Source of the DNA: CAZXFH01 sp964640055
GTDB lineage: Bacteria > Fidelibacterota > UBA2242 > JAFGTP01
Assembly: GCA_964640055.1 (NCBI GenBank)
Contig: CAZXFH010000005.1
Coordinates: 1 to 64,000 of the forward strand
Direction: 5' to 3'
DNA length: 64,000 nt
Part shown: positions 54,925 through 63,241 of the stretch, one piece after another
Layout of the letters: each line of letters starts with the position of its first letter
Numbering within the stretch: the first letter of the stretch is position 1
Notes under the pieces: model-generated
Seen by the model: the letters and a program-made list of their open reading frames with translations, nothing else
Told to the model about the DNA's origin: nothing
Database searches by the model: none
Position numbers and translations under genes: made by a program

Positions 54925-56157
54925 ATGAAAAAAATGCTGCTTGTCATCATGCTAGGTTTACTTCTATTCGGGTCATGGGTCTATATGCAAACCCAAGCCG
55001 TGATCTTCCGGGATAATACACACCTGCGGGAGGGACCGGGCTGTTACTATCCCTTAATCGGCATATTGAACAAAGATGCCCGGGTAGCGGTCGTGTCCCA
55101 AAAACCGGGCTGGATCCAGGTGGACTGCAACGGTACCAAAGGCTGGATTTCAGATAATGCCCTGAAAACCCAAACCAAACAAAATGAGGCTCTCCCCGAT
55201 TTCGGGTCTCTTTCGGGTGCCTCAATGATGATTTCACGGGCTTCCGCCAGTGGGGCTGTGAAAGGTTTTGCGCAAAAATATATCCAATACAAACAGGGCG
55301 ATGTCAATTTTTTACAAAAATATGATATGCAGCTGCTCCACGCCAGTCAGTATAATCAATTTAAAAAAGAGACCTACCAAAATCGCGATCTCGGCGACAT
55401 CCGCAATCGCTATCGCTTACCCGGAGATCCTGAAAAAATAAATATTCCTTTTTACCTGGAAAAAATCGGTCTGGCAATTGCCAGCCAAATCGCCATGCAA
55501 GGTTTGGTGGAAGCTCCTCAGAACACTGCTTATCTTAATCAAGTCGGGACCCTGGTTTTGGAAAACTCAGAACTCTATTACTATCCCATGAAGTTCTATA
55601 TACTCAGGGACAATCGTCCGGCCGCCTATACCACGCCCAACGGTATTATCTTTATAACCCAGGGATTAATGGATCTGATTGAGAGTGAAGCCGAATTAGC
55701 CTGTTTATTGGGTCATGAAATCGCCCATGTCGTTTGTCAACATGGATTCCAGGAGATATCGAAACGTAAGGATATGATCGCAGCCGAGGACGCATTTTCA
55801 CAGCTGGCGGCTGAAATACCGGATGAAAAAGAACCGGGTGAAGCCGAACTGGAGGAAATGGCCTATAGCATGTATGAAGCTGCCACTGCTCCCCGTCAAA
55901 TAAAATACGAGTATGAAGCCGATCGGCTGGGTGCTATTTATGCCTATCGGGCCGGTTATGATCCTTCGGCTTTACTAAAATTATTAGCCCGCATTAAACG
56001 CACTGCTAAACTGGACTTTGAAAACTTTGAATCCAATTGGGAACCCTTCTATATAAAAGATCGAATCGGAAAGGCCAGCCCTTTCATCCACCGCAAATTA
56101 GACCATCATACCGACTGGAATGTACAACTGCGTCGCCGCTATCAGCGCCATTTCTAG
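54925..56157 (+). CDS. M48-family metalloprotease with N-terminal SH3 domain
   Basis: About 410 residues. A signal peptide (1-24) precedes a bacterial SH3-like domain (about 25-82, LREGPGCYYPLIGILNKDARVAVVSQKPGWIQV). The peptidase M48 domain runs from about 170 to 395: the zinc motif HEIAH at 264-268, and YEYEADRLGAIYAYRAGYDP supplies the third ligand. Similar to BepA/YfgC-type periplasmic proteases, but the SH3 part is unusual for BepA and there is no C-terminal TPR. AGGGGA is 5 nt before the ATG; an upstream ATG at 54898 is less likely. It is 30 nt from the cyclase gene. Confidence 0.85.
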   Translation: MKKMLLVIMLGLLLFGSWVYMQTQAVIFRDNTHLREGPGCYYPLIGILNKDARVAVVSQKPGWIQVDCNGTKGWISDNALKTQTKQNEALPDFGSLSGASMMISRASASGAVKGFAQKYIQYKQGDVNFLQKYDMQLLHASQYNQFKKETYQNRDLGDIRNRYRLPGDPEKINIPFYLEKIGLAIASQIAMQGLVEAPQNTAYLNQVGTLVLENSELYYYPMKFYILRDNRPAAYTTPNGIIFITQGLMDLIESEAELACLLGHEIAHVVCQHGFQEISKRKDMIAAEDAFSQLAAEIPDEKEPGEAELEEMAYSMYEAATAPRQIKYEYEADRLGAIYAYRAGYDPSALLKLLARIKRTAKLDFENFESNWEPFYIKDRIGKASPFIHRKLDHHTDWNVQLRRRYQRHF

Positions 56158-56462
56158 ATCATAACAAATCATATCCCGGACCTTTAGGGTTCAGGTTCAC
56201 TTACCTGTTCAACAAGCTACCCCCTCAACAACATTTTCCCGGACCGGCTTGCAAGCCGATTCTATAGCGATTATTAAGCTGGATTATACCCTGTTTTTTA
56301 CTTATTGACATAATATTTTTAATTATTTATGTTATTCGGGGGATAGGACCGCGAACAGAACCAGAAATAATCAGACAATTCGTTTAAATTTATTTATTTT
56401 GTCCTCTCTGAAATAAGTTGTTATTTAAGTCTCTTTCTAAAAGCAATCAGTGCGGAGATGCT
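56158..56462. other. Intergenic region upstream of the PAS/GAF gene
   Basis: A 305-nt gap with the promoter at 56305-56333 and a short dyad CGGCTTGCAAGCCG (56254-56267 region). No other gene is supported. Confidence 0.5.
56305..56333 (+). promoter_or_regulatory. Sigma70-type promoter of the PAS/GAF gene
   Basis: TTGACA (56305-56310) and TATGTT (56328-56333) with a 17-nt spacer. It leaves a leader of about 120 nt before the likely start at 56463. Confidence 0.55.
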
Positions 56463-58337
56463 TTGGCTAAAGAAGCTCGGAAAAAAAGATTCCAACACAA
56501 GTTACCCGGTTTTCTGTTTAAAAATTTTACCAATTTGCTCGACAACTTTCCGGAAGGTACTATTTATATTGATATGGATTGGAAAGTCCGATACCTTAAT
56601 CCTTCCTTTGCAGCCATGTTAGGGGCTTCCGTCTCGGAGCTAATTGACTGTCCGGCCGATCATTTTTTCCCCCTCCACTCTCTAAAAGCCCTACAGAAAA
56701 AATGGGAGGATTCCCCACCGGATAAATCATTCCGGATCGAGCTGCACATCAAGTCGCCATCGGAAAAAGAAAAAAAGATTAACGGGACGGTTTTACCAGC
56801 TGTAGATCAGGCGGGTAAACGGATCGGTTTTTTAGCCTCCTTCCCCGGCACTTCAAGTCAGTTGAACGATTTGGCAATTCGCAAGACCTATTTTGAGAAT
56901 CTCTTTCACTCCTCACCGGATGCCATTGCCATTTTAGATGCTGAAGATCGCGTCCTTGAAATTAATAGAAGTTTCGAAAAACTATTCGGATATACCGGTG
57001 ACGAGGCCACTGGGCGTCATATCAACGATCTGGTCGTCCCCGAGCATCTGAAACAGGAAGGGCGCAATGCCACCCAGGAAGTGGCCGAAGGAAAACCGAT
57101 CCAAATTGAAACCGTCAGACAGACCAAAGACGGACGAAATATCGATGTTTCCATTGTCGGCAAACCGATCATGCTGGGTAAAGATCAGGTGGCGGTATAC
57201 GGAATCTATCGCGATATTTCGCAGCGTAAATCCGCTGAACGACGCCTGAATATTCTTTATGAAATCTCGGATACAGTCAGTTCTGCCGATAATCTTGACC
57301 AGTATTTCCAAGCCGTACATCACGCCCTGGGCAAGGTCATGGATGTCAGCAATTTTTACATTGCTCTGGTGGATGAAAAGGACCAAGGATTATATTTTCC
57401 ATACTTTCAAGATGAGAAAAGTTCTGATTACTCTGAATCGCGCATTAAGATTGATAATCCCTACGCCTTAACTACCGAAATAATCAGATCCAAACGTCCC
57501 CTATTCCTACACGCACCAGAACTGAAACAGCGCTATGACAGTGGCAAAAATAAAGCCTGGGGATATGCCCCCAAATGCTGGATGGGTGTACCGCTGATTT
57601 TAAAGGACAAAGCGATCGGAGCGATTGTCCTGCAGAGCTATACCGCGTCTGACATCTATAACGAAAAAGACCTGACCATGCTGAAATCAACCGCCGGTAA
57701 AATCGCCGTGGTCATCGACCGCAAACGCGCGGAAGAGGCCGTAAAGGAGAGCGAGGAAAAATACCGCCTGATGGTTGAGAATTCCCGCGATGCCATTGTC
57801 ATCAGTCAATATGATCGTTTTATCTTTTTCAATCAGGCTTTTGCCAAAATGCTGGGTTATGAGTACGATGAGCTGATGAACAAGAATTATAAAGCCATCT
57901 ACACAACAAAAGGAGTCGAAATATTAAAGGGCCGTGAGCGACGCCGCAATGCCGGGGAAGAAGTCCCCTCGCGTTACGAAACCACTTTTCGAAAAAAGGA
58001 CGGATCTATTATCGATGTGGAAGCCAATGTGAAGATTATTGATTATCACAATGATAAGGCGACTTTTGCCGTCATCCGCGATATTACCGAACAAAAGAAA
58101 ATTTTAAGTGCTTTGCAGGAATCCCTGGAAAAAACCAAGCGGTTGGGTGATTTTATTCCGATTTGTGCTTCCTGTAAAAAAATCCGGGATGAAGAAAAAG
58201 AGGGGGAGCCTTGGCTTACTCCGGAGGAATATATTACCGAACGCTTACCGGATATTAACTTTTCCCATGGGATTTGCCCGGACTGTATGGAAAAATACTA
58301 TCCCGGTTTCGCCAAGAAAAAAAATAAGAAGAAATAG
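56463..58337 (+). CDS. PAS-PAS-GAF-PAS sensory protein with Cys-rich C-terminal motif
   Basis: About 624 residues with no membrane segment. In order: a first PAS (about 20-125), a second PAS (about 140-260, LFHSSPDAIAILDAEDRVLEINRSFEKLFGY), a GAF domain (about 265-420, with CWMGVPLILKDKAIGAIVLQSY), a third PAS (about 430-555), a coiled linker, then a terminal CASCKKIRD...WLTPEEYITERL...SHGICPDC motif found at the end of many PAS proteins. There is no kinase or cyclase domain, so it probably signals through a partner. The start is uncertain: TTG at 56463 has GGAG 5 nt upstream; TTG at 56418 has no ribosome site. Confidence 0.78.
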   Translation: MAKEARKKRFQHKLPGFLFKNFTNLLDNFPEGTIYIDMDWKVRYLNPSFAAMLGASVSELIDCPADHFFPLHSLKALQKKWEDSPPDKSFRIELHIKSPSEKEKKINGTVLPAVDQAGKRIGFLASFPGTSSQLNDLAIRKTYFENLFHSSPDAIAILDAEDRVLEINRSFEKLFGYTGDEATGRHINDLVVPEHLKQEGRNATQEVAEGKPIQIETVRQTKDGRNIDVSIVGKPIMLGKDQVAVYGIYRDISQRKSAERRLNILYEISDTVSSADNLDQYFQAVHHALGKVMDVSNFYIALVDEKDQGLYFPYFQDEKSSDYSESRIKIDNPYALTTEIIRSKRPLFLHAPELKQRYDSGKNKAWGYAPKCWMGVPLILKDKAIGAIVLQSYTASDIYNEKDLTMLKSTAGKIAVVIDRKRAEEAVKESEEKYRLMVENSRDAIVISQYDRFIFFNQAFAKMLGYEYDELMNKNYKAIYTTKGVEILKGRERRRNAGEEVPSRYETTFRKKDGSIIDVEANVKIIDYHNDKATFAVIRDITEQKKILSALQESLEKTKRLGDFIPICASCKKIRDEEKEGEPWLTPEEYITERLPDINFSHGICPDCMEKYYPGFAKKKNKKK

Positions 58338-58403
58338 AAGATTCCTATTAACTGTTTAAACCACTTTACATTTATTTAAATACCAGCGGACAGGGAGTCT
58401 AAT

Positions 58404-58997
58404 ATGGACTCAAAATCCGACCTATCCTTGAAATTAAAAGAGAAGCAACTTTCCAGCGAAAAGGTATTCACTGGAAAATTATTGCAGGTTTACCGGGATC
58501 AAGTCCGGCTGCCCAATCGTAACCACTCAGTGCGTGAATATATCAAGCATCCCGGTGCTGCCGTGGTCATTCCCTACCTGGGCAAGCGGCGTCTGCTTTT
58601 CATCCGGCAATACCGCTATCCGGTCCAACAGGTGGTCACTGAGTTTCCGGCGGGGAAAATTGATCCGGGCGAGCTGCCTGATAAAACCATGCAGCGCGAG
58701 CTGGCCGAAGAAACCGGCTATTATGCTGCTCAACTAGTTAAGCTGGTGCCGATCCATACCAGTGTGGGTTACAGTAACGAAATAATTCATCTTTACTGGG
58801 CCAATTATCTGAAGCCTTCCGGTCAGCCCGGCGATGAGGATGAAAATATTATCCTGCATCCTATGACTCTCACGGAAGCCATGAGCCAACTCAAGCAAGG
58901 CAAGCTCACCGACGCCAAAACCATCATAGCCCTTTTCTGGGCCGAAAAAATTCTGTCACAACCCCAAACCAGACAGCAATTTAAAATTAAATTATAA
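58404..58997 (+). CDS. NUDIX hydrolase (ADP-ribose pyrophosphatase-like)
   Basis: A 197-residue hydrolase of nucleoside diphosphate compounds. The Nudix box is complete: G-x5-E-x7-REL-AEE-TG (GKIDPGELPDKTMQRELAEETG, about 87-108). The N-terminal extension with EYIKHPGAAVVIPYL and RQYRYPVQQ is typical of ADP-ribose pyrophosphatases. GGGAG lies 6 nt before the ATG. It follows the PAS/GAF gene by 66 nt on the same strand. Confidence 0.9.
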   Translation: MDSKSDLSLKLKEKQLSSEKVFTGKLLQVYRDQVRLPNRNHSVREYIKHPGAAVVIPYLGKRRLLFIRQYRYPVQQVVTEFPAGKIDPGELPDKTMQRELAEETGYYAAQLVKLVPIHTSVGYSNEIIHLYWANYLKPSGQPGDEDENIILHPMTLTEAMSQLKQGKLTDAKTIIALFWAEKILSQPQTRQQFKIKL

Positions 58998-59074
58998 TCC
59001 AATCGCTTTTACGGCATAAGTCTTAAACATCAGGTACTAATCCCGGGCACAACTCTGGGTTTTCAACTGGTGTT

Positions 59075-60238
59075 CTAAAACTCCCGACCATCCAAATTAG
59101 GTGCCCCCTGATAGGCGGATAGGCGGGGTGGAGTCATCTTCTTCAGATGATCAAACCGTTTATACAAACTGTTGGCAAACAAATAGTCTAAATAGGCATT
59201 ATCCCGGGGGGTAGTGCCGGTTACCTCGCGCCAAACCAAGGGACTTTCCATACAAAAATAGATAAAGGGCGCCCCGGCTATCGCCGTGAGTTTATTATAG
59301 ATAAATTGATAGACCGGTACGCGTAAAGGGCGCAGGTAGCGTAACTTGCCGTCCTTGCCCCGGATCATCTCGGCATACGTGCTGGTTGAATGGGGATACG
59401 CTGCCCGAATTTGGTCCTGCATTGAGGGCGGAAACCGAAGCGATCCTATACTAATCCAGGCGATACGAGCCGGGTCTACAGTATTGTAAAGCCGTTCGAT
59501 CAATTCAGCATAATTTTTACGCCAATTTAGGTGCAAAATAACAGGATCAAAGTGAAAACCGAGTAAAAAACCCTTTTCCTGCGCTTGGCGTGCTGCAGCG
59601 AGTCTCTCTTTCAAGCTGGCGGTTAATTTTTCTTCCCTACGAATCACCGGAGTGGGATTCAAAGACCAGGAAAGAACCGTGTGTTGCCGGTGATCCGAAT
59701 CAAGCAAATCCAGGCTAGCCTTAGATTTGGTTTTTAACTCCAGCAGTCCGTTACTGACCTGTGAAAAATACCTAATGGCCTGCTTGGCAAACAAACGGGA
59801 AGCCGGTAAGGCCAGACTATCACCCAGCTCTCCTGTCCCGACCCGGAAAAAACGCGCGGGTTGGCTACGAAGCTTGCGGTCGAGTTCAGTCAAAATTTTA
59901 TCGAAATCAGTATAGACAACCATGCCCGGTTGATTAAGATAATATTGTAAAATACAATAGCTACACCGCATAGGACAATTCAAGGTCTGATTGATCACCT
60001 GATAGCGACAGCAGAGATAGCTTTTAGCGGTCCCCGGACATCCTTTCACCAGCTCCCCTTTACTGCGTGTCAAAAGGATTACATTTTTGGGATCTGTGTT
60101 AAGATCCATCCCGGCCAGAAAGTCACTGTCCGGAATTATATGCTGTTGCCTATCCGGATATGACTGTAATATCTCATTAGTGGTTTGATCACTGACCGTA
60201 TCCCGGCTGATATATATTTGGCGTACAAGCTTAGACAA
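59075..60238 (-). CDS. SPL-family radical SAM protein lacking the hydrogen-donor Cys
   Basis: A 387-residue radical SAM protein of the spore photoproduct lyase (SplB-like) family. The cluster motif is CPMRCSYC (Cys88, 92, 95). In true lyases a conserved Cys follows about 44 residues later (EAxCTSD-like); the equivalent stretch here reads VGTGELGDSL with Glu/Gly instead. Photoproduct repair is therefore unlikely, and the reaction is unknown. Extra cysteines at 67, 76 and 77 precede the cluster. The gene lies 39 nt after a ParB-like gene on the same strand, and no sporulation genes are seen. Confidence 0.8.
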   Translation of the reverse strand: MSKLVRQIYISRDTVSDQTTNEILQSYPDRQQHIIPDSDFLAGMDLNTDPKNVILLTRSKGELVKGCPGTAKSYLCCRYQVINQTLNCPMRCSYCILQYYLNQPGMVVYTDFDKILTELDRKLRSQPARFFRVGTGELGDSLALPASRLFAKQAIRYFSQVSNGLLELKTKSKASLDLLDSDHRQHTVLSWSLNPTPVIRREEKLTASLKERLAAARQAQEKGFLLGFHFDPVILHLNWRKNYAELIERLYNTVDPARIAWISIGSLRFPPSMQDQIRAAYPHSTSTYAEMIRGKDGKLRYLRPLRVPVYQFIYNKLTAIAGAPFIYFCMESPLVWREVTGTTPRDNAYLDYLFANSLYKRFDHLKKMTPPRLSAYQGAPNLDGREF

Positions 60239-60277
60239 TTTAATGCCACCACTGTGTGATGATGTTATATTCTACCG

Positions 60278-61225
60278 TTATAACATATCCAATAATTTCT
60301 GGATATCGGCCACCTCGTTGCGGGTAAAAAATTCCTGCAATTGACGCCACTCTATTGTCTCCCTGATGACCGCGCTGAGCTGTATACAGCGAGTCTCTAA
60401 ACTGGGATCGGTGGTCACTTTTAAATTGGTTGGTATGTACAGCTGGTCGATCTGAGCTTTGATACGCTGCTGTTGGGCGCTTAATACGGGAAAGCGCGCG
60501 GCCCGAATCTGCTGACGCAGCTGGGCCAGCCGTTGTGACGGTGTTTGACTGGCAGCCAAGGTGGCTGTCACCCCCAGGGAATCGATCACCTGGCTGAAGC
60601 GGCAGTCATCGCGACGGGCGATTTCATACACATGGGTAATAATTTCCCTAAACACACTTAAGGAGAGTTTTGTCTTTTGAATGAGTTGCAGGAGAAAGGG
60701 GGTCGCACCCGGATGCATTTTACCAGTCAGCATCCAAACTTGCAAAGGCGCTTTTTTACGGATCAAAAATTCGACCAGCTCCGGTGGTAAAGCAGTAAGC
60801 GATAAATAGGCATTAAGGTTCCGCATGTTCAAGTCGACCCCCAGATGATCAGCCAGCTCGTCAATAATTTGCTGCAATGAGGTATCGTGTTCAATCAACA
60901 GATTCAATAATTTGGCTACCTCGATGGGGTATAATTCCCGTTGCTGACGGTGATAATTAACAACCAGTCTGGCTAGCTCACACCAGGATCGGTTTTCTGT
61001 CAATATATAGGCCGGAAAGGAATCAATTCCCTGCTCTATGTAATACCAAAACAGATCAAATCCATATAGCAGCTGATGCTTTTTTCCAACAGCCCGTAGA
61101 ATTAATGGGTAGCGTGGAAATTGTAAGGGGCGGTGCGCAACCTTAGGTTCCAGTGAGGAATAAAAGATATCCCACTGGCGATCAGTGGCCTCACAATTCC
61201 GCCAGCTGAGCGTGGTAATTCTCAT
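60278..61225 (-). CDS. ParB-like protein of unknown function
   Basis: A 315-residue protein. The first 90 residues suggest a ParB-type N-terminal fold (RYPLILRAVGKKHQLLYGFDLFWYYIEQGIDSFPAYIL). Residues about 95-170 look like a ParB HTH region (LYPIEVAKLLNLLIEHD, QQIIDELADHLGVDLNMRNLNAYLSLTALPPELVEFLIRKKAP). The C-terminal third is helical. It differs from chromosome-partition ParB: no ParA is adjacent, and the CTPase motif GERRxRA is absent. It overlaps the GT2 gene by 35 nt and precedes the SPL-like gene, so a link with that radical SAM protein is possible. Confidence 0.6.
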   Translation of the reverse strand: MRITTLSWRNCEATDRQWDIFYSSLEPKVAHRPLQFPRYPLILRAVGKKHQLLYGFDLFWYYIEQGIDSFPAYILTENRSWCELARLVVNYHRQQRELYPIEVAKLLNLLIEHDTSLQQIIDELADHLGVDLNMRNLNAYLSLTALPPELVEFLIRKKAPLQVWMLTGKMHPGATPFLLQLIQKTKLSLSVFREIITHVYEIARRDDCRFSQVIDSLGVTATLAASQTPSQRLAQLRQQIRAARFPVLSAQQQRIKAQIDQLYIPTNLKVTTDPSLETRCIQLSAVIRETIEWRQLQEFFTRNEVADIQKLLDML

Positions 61226-62060
61226 TAAACTCTTGCAGCTTTTGGCGATATATTTTCAGTTTTTTATAATAAATATTCGGTAGTTCCGGTCGCTTTTCAC
61301 GACCATTGTTTAGAATCGCTAGTTTATTGACGATCTCCTTGAGAACATGCTGCCGGTATTCTGTCGGCAGATCGTAGGTTAGAATCTTTTCCAGGGCCCG
61401 GACACGATAGCGGTCCATGCCCCAATACTTACGGGAGAGTTGATCGGCATGTCCGCCGGTCTTGACCACTAATTTTTGTGGCAGAAGACCGATCGGATAC
61501 TTGCGAGCGATCCGCAGCCACAAATCATAATCTTCGCAGACCGGAAAACTTTCATCAAACACGCCGACATCATTGAACACCTTCTGATGGATCATAACGG
61601 CGGAGGGAGACACAATACACAGAGGCAGGCATTCTTTGAAGATCCAGCCCTGGTGTTTCCGATGTTTATCCATGGGATTGACCGGTTTCCCGTCACGGAT
61701 CCACTTTTCTCCCGTCTGGGACACCAGATACTGATTGGTCTGCGTGTAATGCAGTTGTTTTTCCAATTTTTCGGGCAACCAGTAGTCATCGGAATCCAGA
61801 AAGGCCACCCAACTGCCGGTGGATTTTTCCAGCCCGAAATTTCGGGCCGCGGAAACACCGCCATGCAATTTGGAAAAATAGCGGATGCTCTGCTGGTATT
61901 TATCGATAATATGGGTTGTATCGTCCGTGGAGCCATCGTCAATGATAATCAATTCCCTGTTTTTATGGGTCTGGTCTAAAACCGAATTAATCGCCTTTTC
62001 CAGACTGGCTTCGCGATTGTAAGTGGGAATAACAACTGAAATTTTATTGGGATCGTCCAT
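61191..62060 (-). CDS. Family 2 glycosyltransferase
   Basis: A 289-residue GT-A enzyme that transfers a sugar from a nucleotide donor. The N-terminus has VVIPTYNREASLEKAINSVLDQ, then IIIDDGSTDDT, and the metal motif FLDSDDYW. A later CEDYDLWLRIA is the usual acceptor-side motif. AAGGA is 2-5 nt before the ATG. It overlaps the nucleosidase gene by 17 nt and the ParB-like gene by 35 nt, so the genes are translationally coupled. Acceptor unknown. Confidence 0.92.
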   Translation of the reverse strand: MDDPNKISVVIPTYNREASLEKAINSVLDQTHKNRELIIIDDGSTDDTTHIIDKYQQSIRYFSKLHGGVSAARNFGLEKSTGSWVAFLDSDDYWLPEKLEKQLHYTQTNQYLVSQTGEKWIRDGKPVNPMDKHRKHQGWIFKECLPLCIVSPSAVMIHQKVFNDVGVFDESFPVCEDYDLWLRIARKYPIGLLPQKLVVKTGGHADQLSRKYWGMDRYRVRALEKILTYDLPTEYRQHVLKEIVNKLAILNNGREKRPELPNIYYKKLKIYRQKLQEFNENYHAQLAEL

Positions 62061-62673
62061 GTTCCTTTACCAGAGACTTGACTTGTTTTAGGATTTTCAA
62101 AACAGCGGGTGCCAAATTATGGATAACCCGTTCAAATGAGCCCCTAAATTTAACAATTGTGAGCAATTCTGCAATATCTGAAATGACTTTAAGGGTTAGA
62201 AAATGGCATGTATGTGTCTGGCAAAGCTGGTTGAGCGCAAAGGCCTCCATGTCCACTACCTGTGCACGGCTTACAGCGATAAGTTTGTCTTTCTGACCCC
62301 GCGTAATAATCGGCTTTTGACTCGAAATAAGGGCGCCGGTTTTCCAGTGCGAGGCCCGCTGCAGACGATTCAAAGGAAAGTTGATTGACTCCCATTGCAT
62401 ATCATCTTTAGTGAGGTAACCTATCTGATAGGGAACAAAAATATCACCCACCTCAATCTCCGGGGTCAGGGATCCGGCCGTACCTAGGTTTAGTACCAGC
62501 GTATAAGTCTGGGAGCGCAAGACCACTTTCAGGCTTTTTCGAGCCTGCTGCAGCCCTATCCCTGTCTTCAGAAAATCAAGGTCAAGACCCGGATCGCTAT
62601 TTACCGGTTGCTGGCAACATTGCCGGACAACACGAAGTTCCCTCTCCAGCGCTGCAGTGATCAAAACTCGCAT
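62044..62673 (-). CDS. Nucleoside phosphorylase/nucleosidase superfamily protein (MTAN-like)
   Basis: About 209 residues of the PNP/MTA-SAH nucleosidase fold. Visible motifs are VLITAALERELRVV at the start, TGIGLQQA, LNLGTAGSL, VVDMEAFAL (about 150-158) and the catalytic-type Asp in VISDIAE. MTA/SAH nucleosidase, futalosine hydrolase or the hopanoid enzyme HpnG are all possible. The start at the ATG of 62673 was preferred over the TTG at 62697; neither has a strong ribosome site. It overlaps the downstream GT2 gene by 17 nt. Confidence 0.72.
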   Translation of the reverse strand: MRVLITAALERELRVVRQCCQQPVNSDPGLDLDFLKTGIGLQQARKSLKVVLRSQTYTLVLNLGTAGSLTPEIEVGDIFVPYQIGYLTKDDMQWESINFPLNRLQRASHWKTGALISSQKPIITRGQKDKLIAVSRAQVVDMEAFALNQLCQTHTCHFLTLKVISDIAELLTIVKFRGSFERVIHNLAPAVLKILKQVKSLVKEHGRSQ

Positions 62674-62753
62674 GGCTGCCCAAGTTTTCCAAATCAATAT
62701 GATTTATGAGTGCAGATTAAACTGCTCCCAAAAAAAAATCAGACGCGGCTCTA

Positions 62754-62987
62754 TCAGGCTGTTCTTTTTTTCTTTTCGGAAGCGTTGGATACCTTTTCAC
62801 GCCATTCGTCATCATCGACGCGCAAGTAAAATCCACAATTATTACATATTTTATAATAAACCTTATGTCCGAAATAAGAGCTGCGGCGGTAGACCATTAC
62901 ATCGTTGCATCTTTTACAGGGTTCACTGAGCTTACGGTCATAGGGTTGCGGGTGCATTCGCTTTTTGTTTTTTGTTTTACTACCCAT
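62754..62987 (-). CDS. Small zinc-ribbon protein
   Basis: A 77-residue basic protein with two CxxC knuckles, CKRC (24-27) and CNNC (48-51), separated by a beta-rich stretch (VMVYRRSSYFGHKVYYKI). It forms a probable zinc ribbon. Lys/Arg-rich ends suggest nucleic-acid binding. GAGG precedes the ATG. Function unknown. It lies about 80 nt upstream of the nucleosidase gene on the same strand. Confidence 0.65.
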   Translation of the reverse strand: MGSKTKNKKRMHPQPYDRKLSEPCKRCNDVMVYRRSSYFGHKVYYKICNNCGFYLRVDDDEWREKVSNASEKKKRTA

Positions 62988-63241
62988 AACGCCTCAATTT
63001 AATATTTGACGGATCTTCCAGATATCCCTGAATAACTTCTAAAATTATGTGCATATTGTCAAGAATAATACGTAGATAGCAGTTTTGCAGGATGATAAAT
63101 AAATCTCAGAAATAAATTTTCCTTTATGAATACCAATAGATTCTTGAGATTTCAATGGTAAATCAGTTGAGTAACATGATTTTTTTTAGTAGTTTTGACA
63201 GTGCATTCTATGAATAAATCATTGACAAGCGGAGAGGAAAA

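Noticed and set aside
59075..60238. True spore photoproduct lyase
   Set aside because: The hydrogen-donor Cys region reads GTGELGDSL, and no sporulation genes are in the window.
60278..61225. Chromosome-partition ParB
   Set aside because: No ParA neighbour, no parS-like sites noticed, and the CTP-binding GERRxRA motif is missing.
63195..63223. TTGACA-based promoter for pfkA
   Set aside because: At 17-nt spacing the -10 would be ATCATT, too weak to call.
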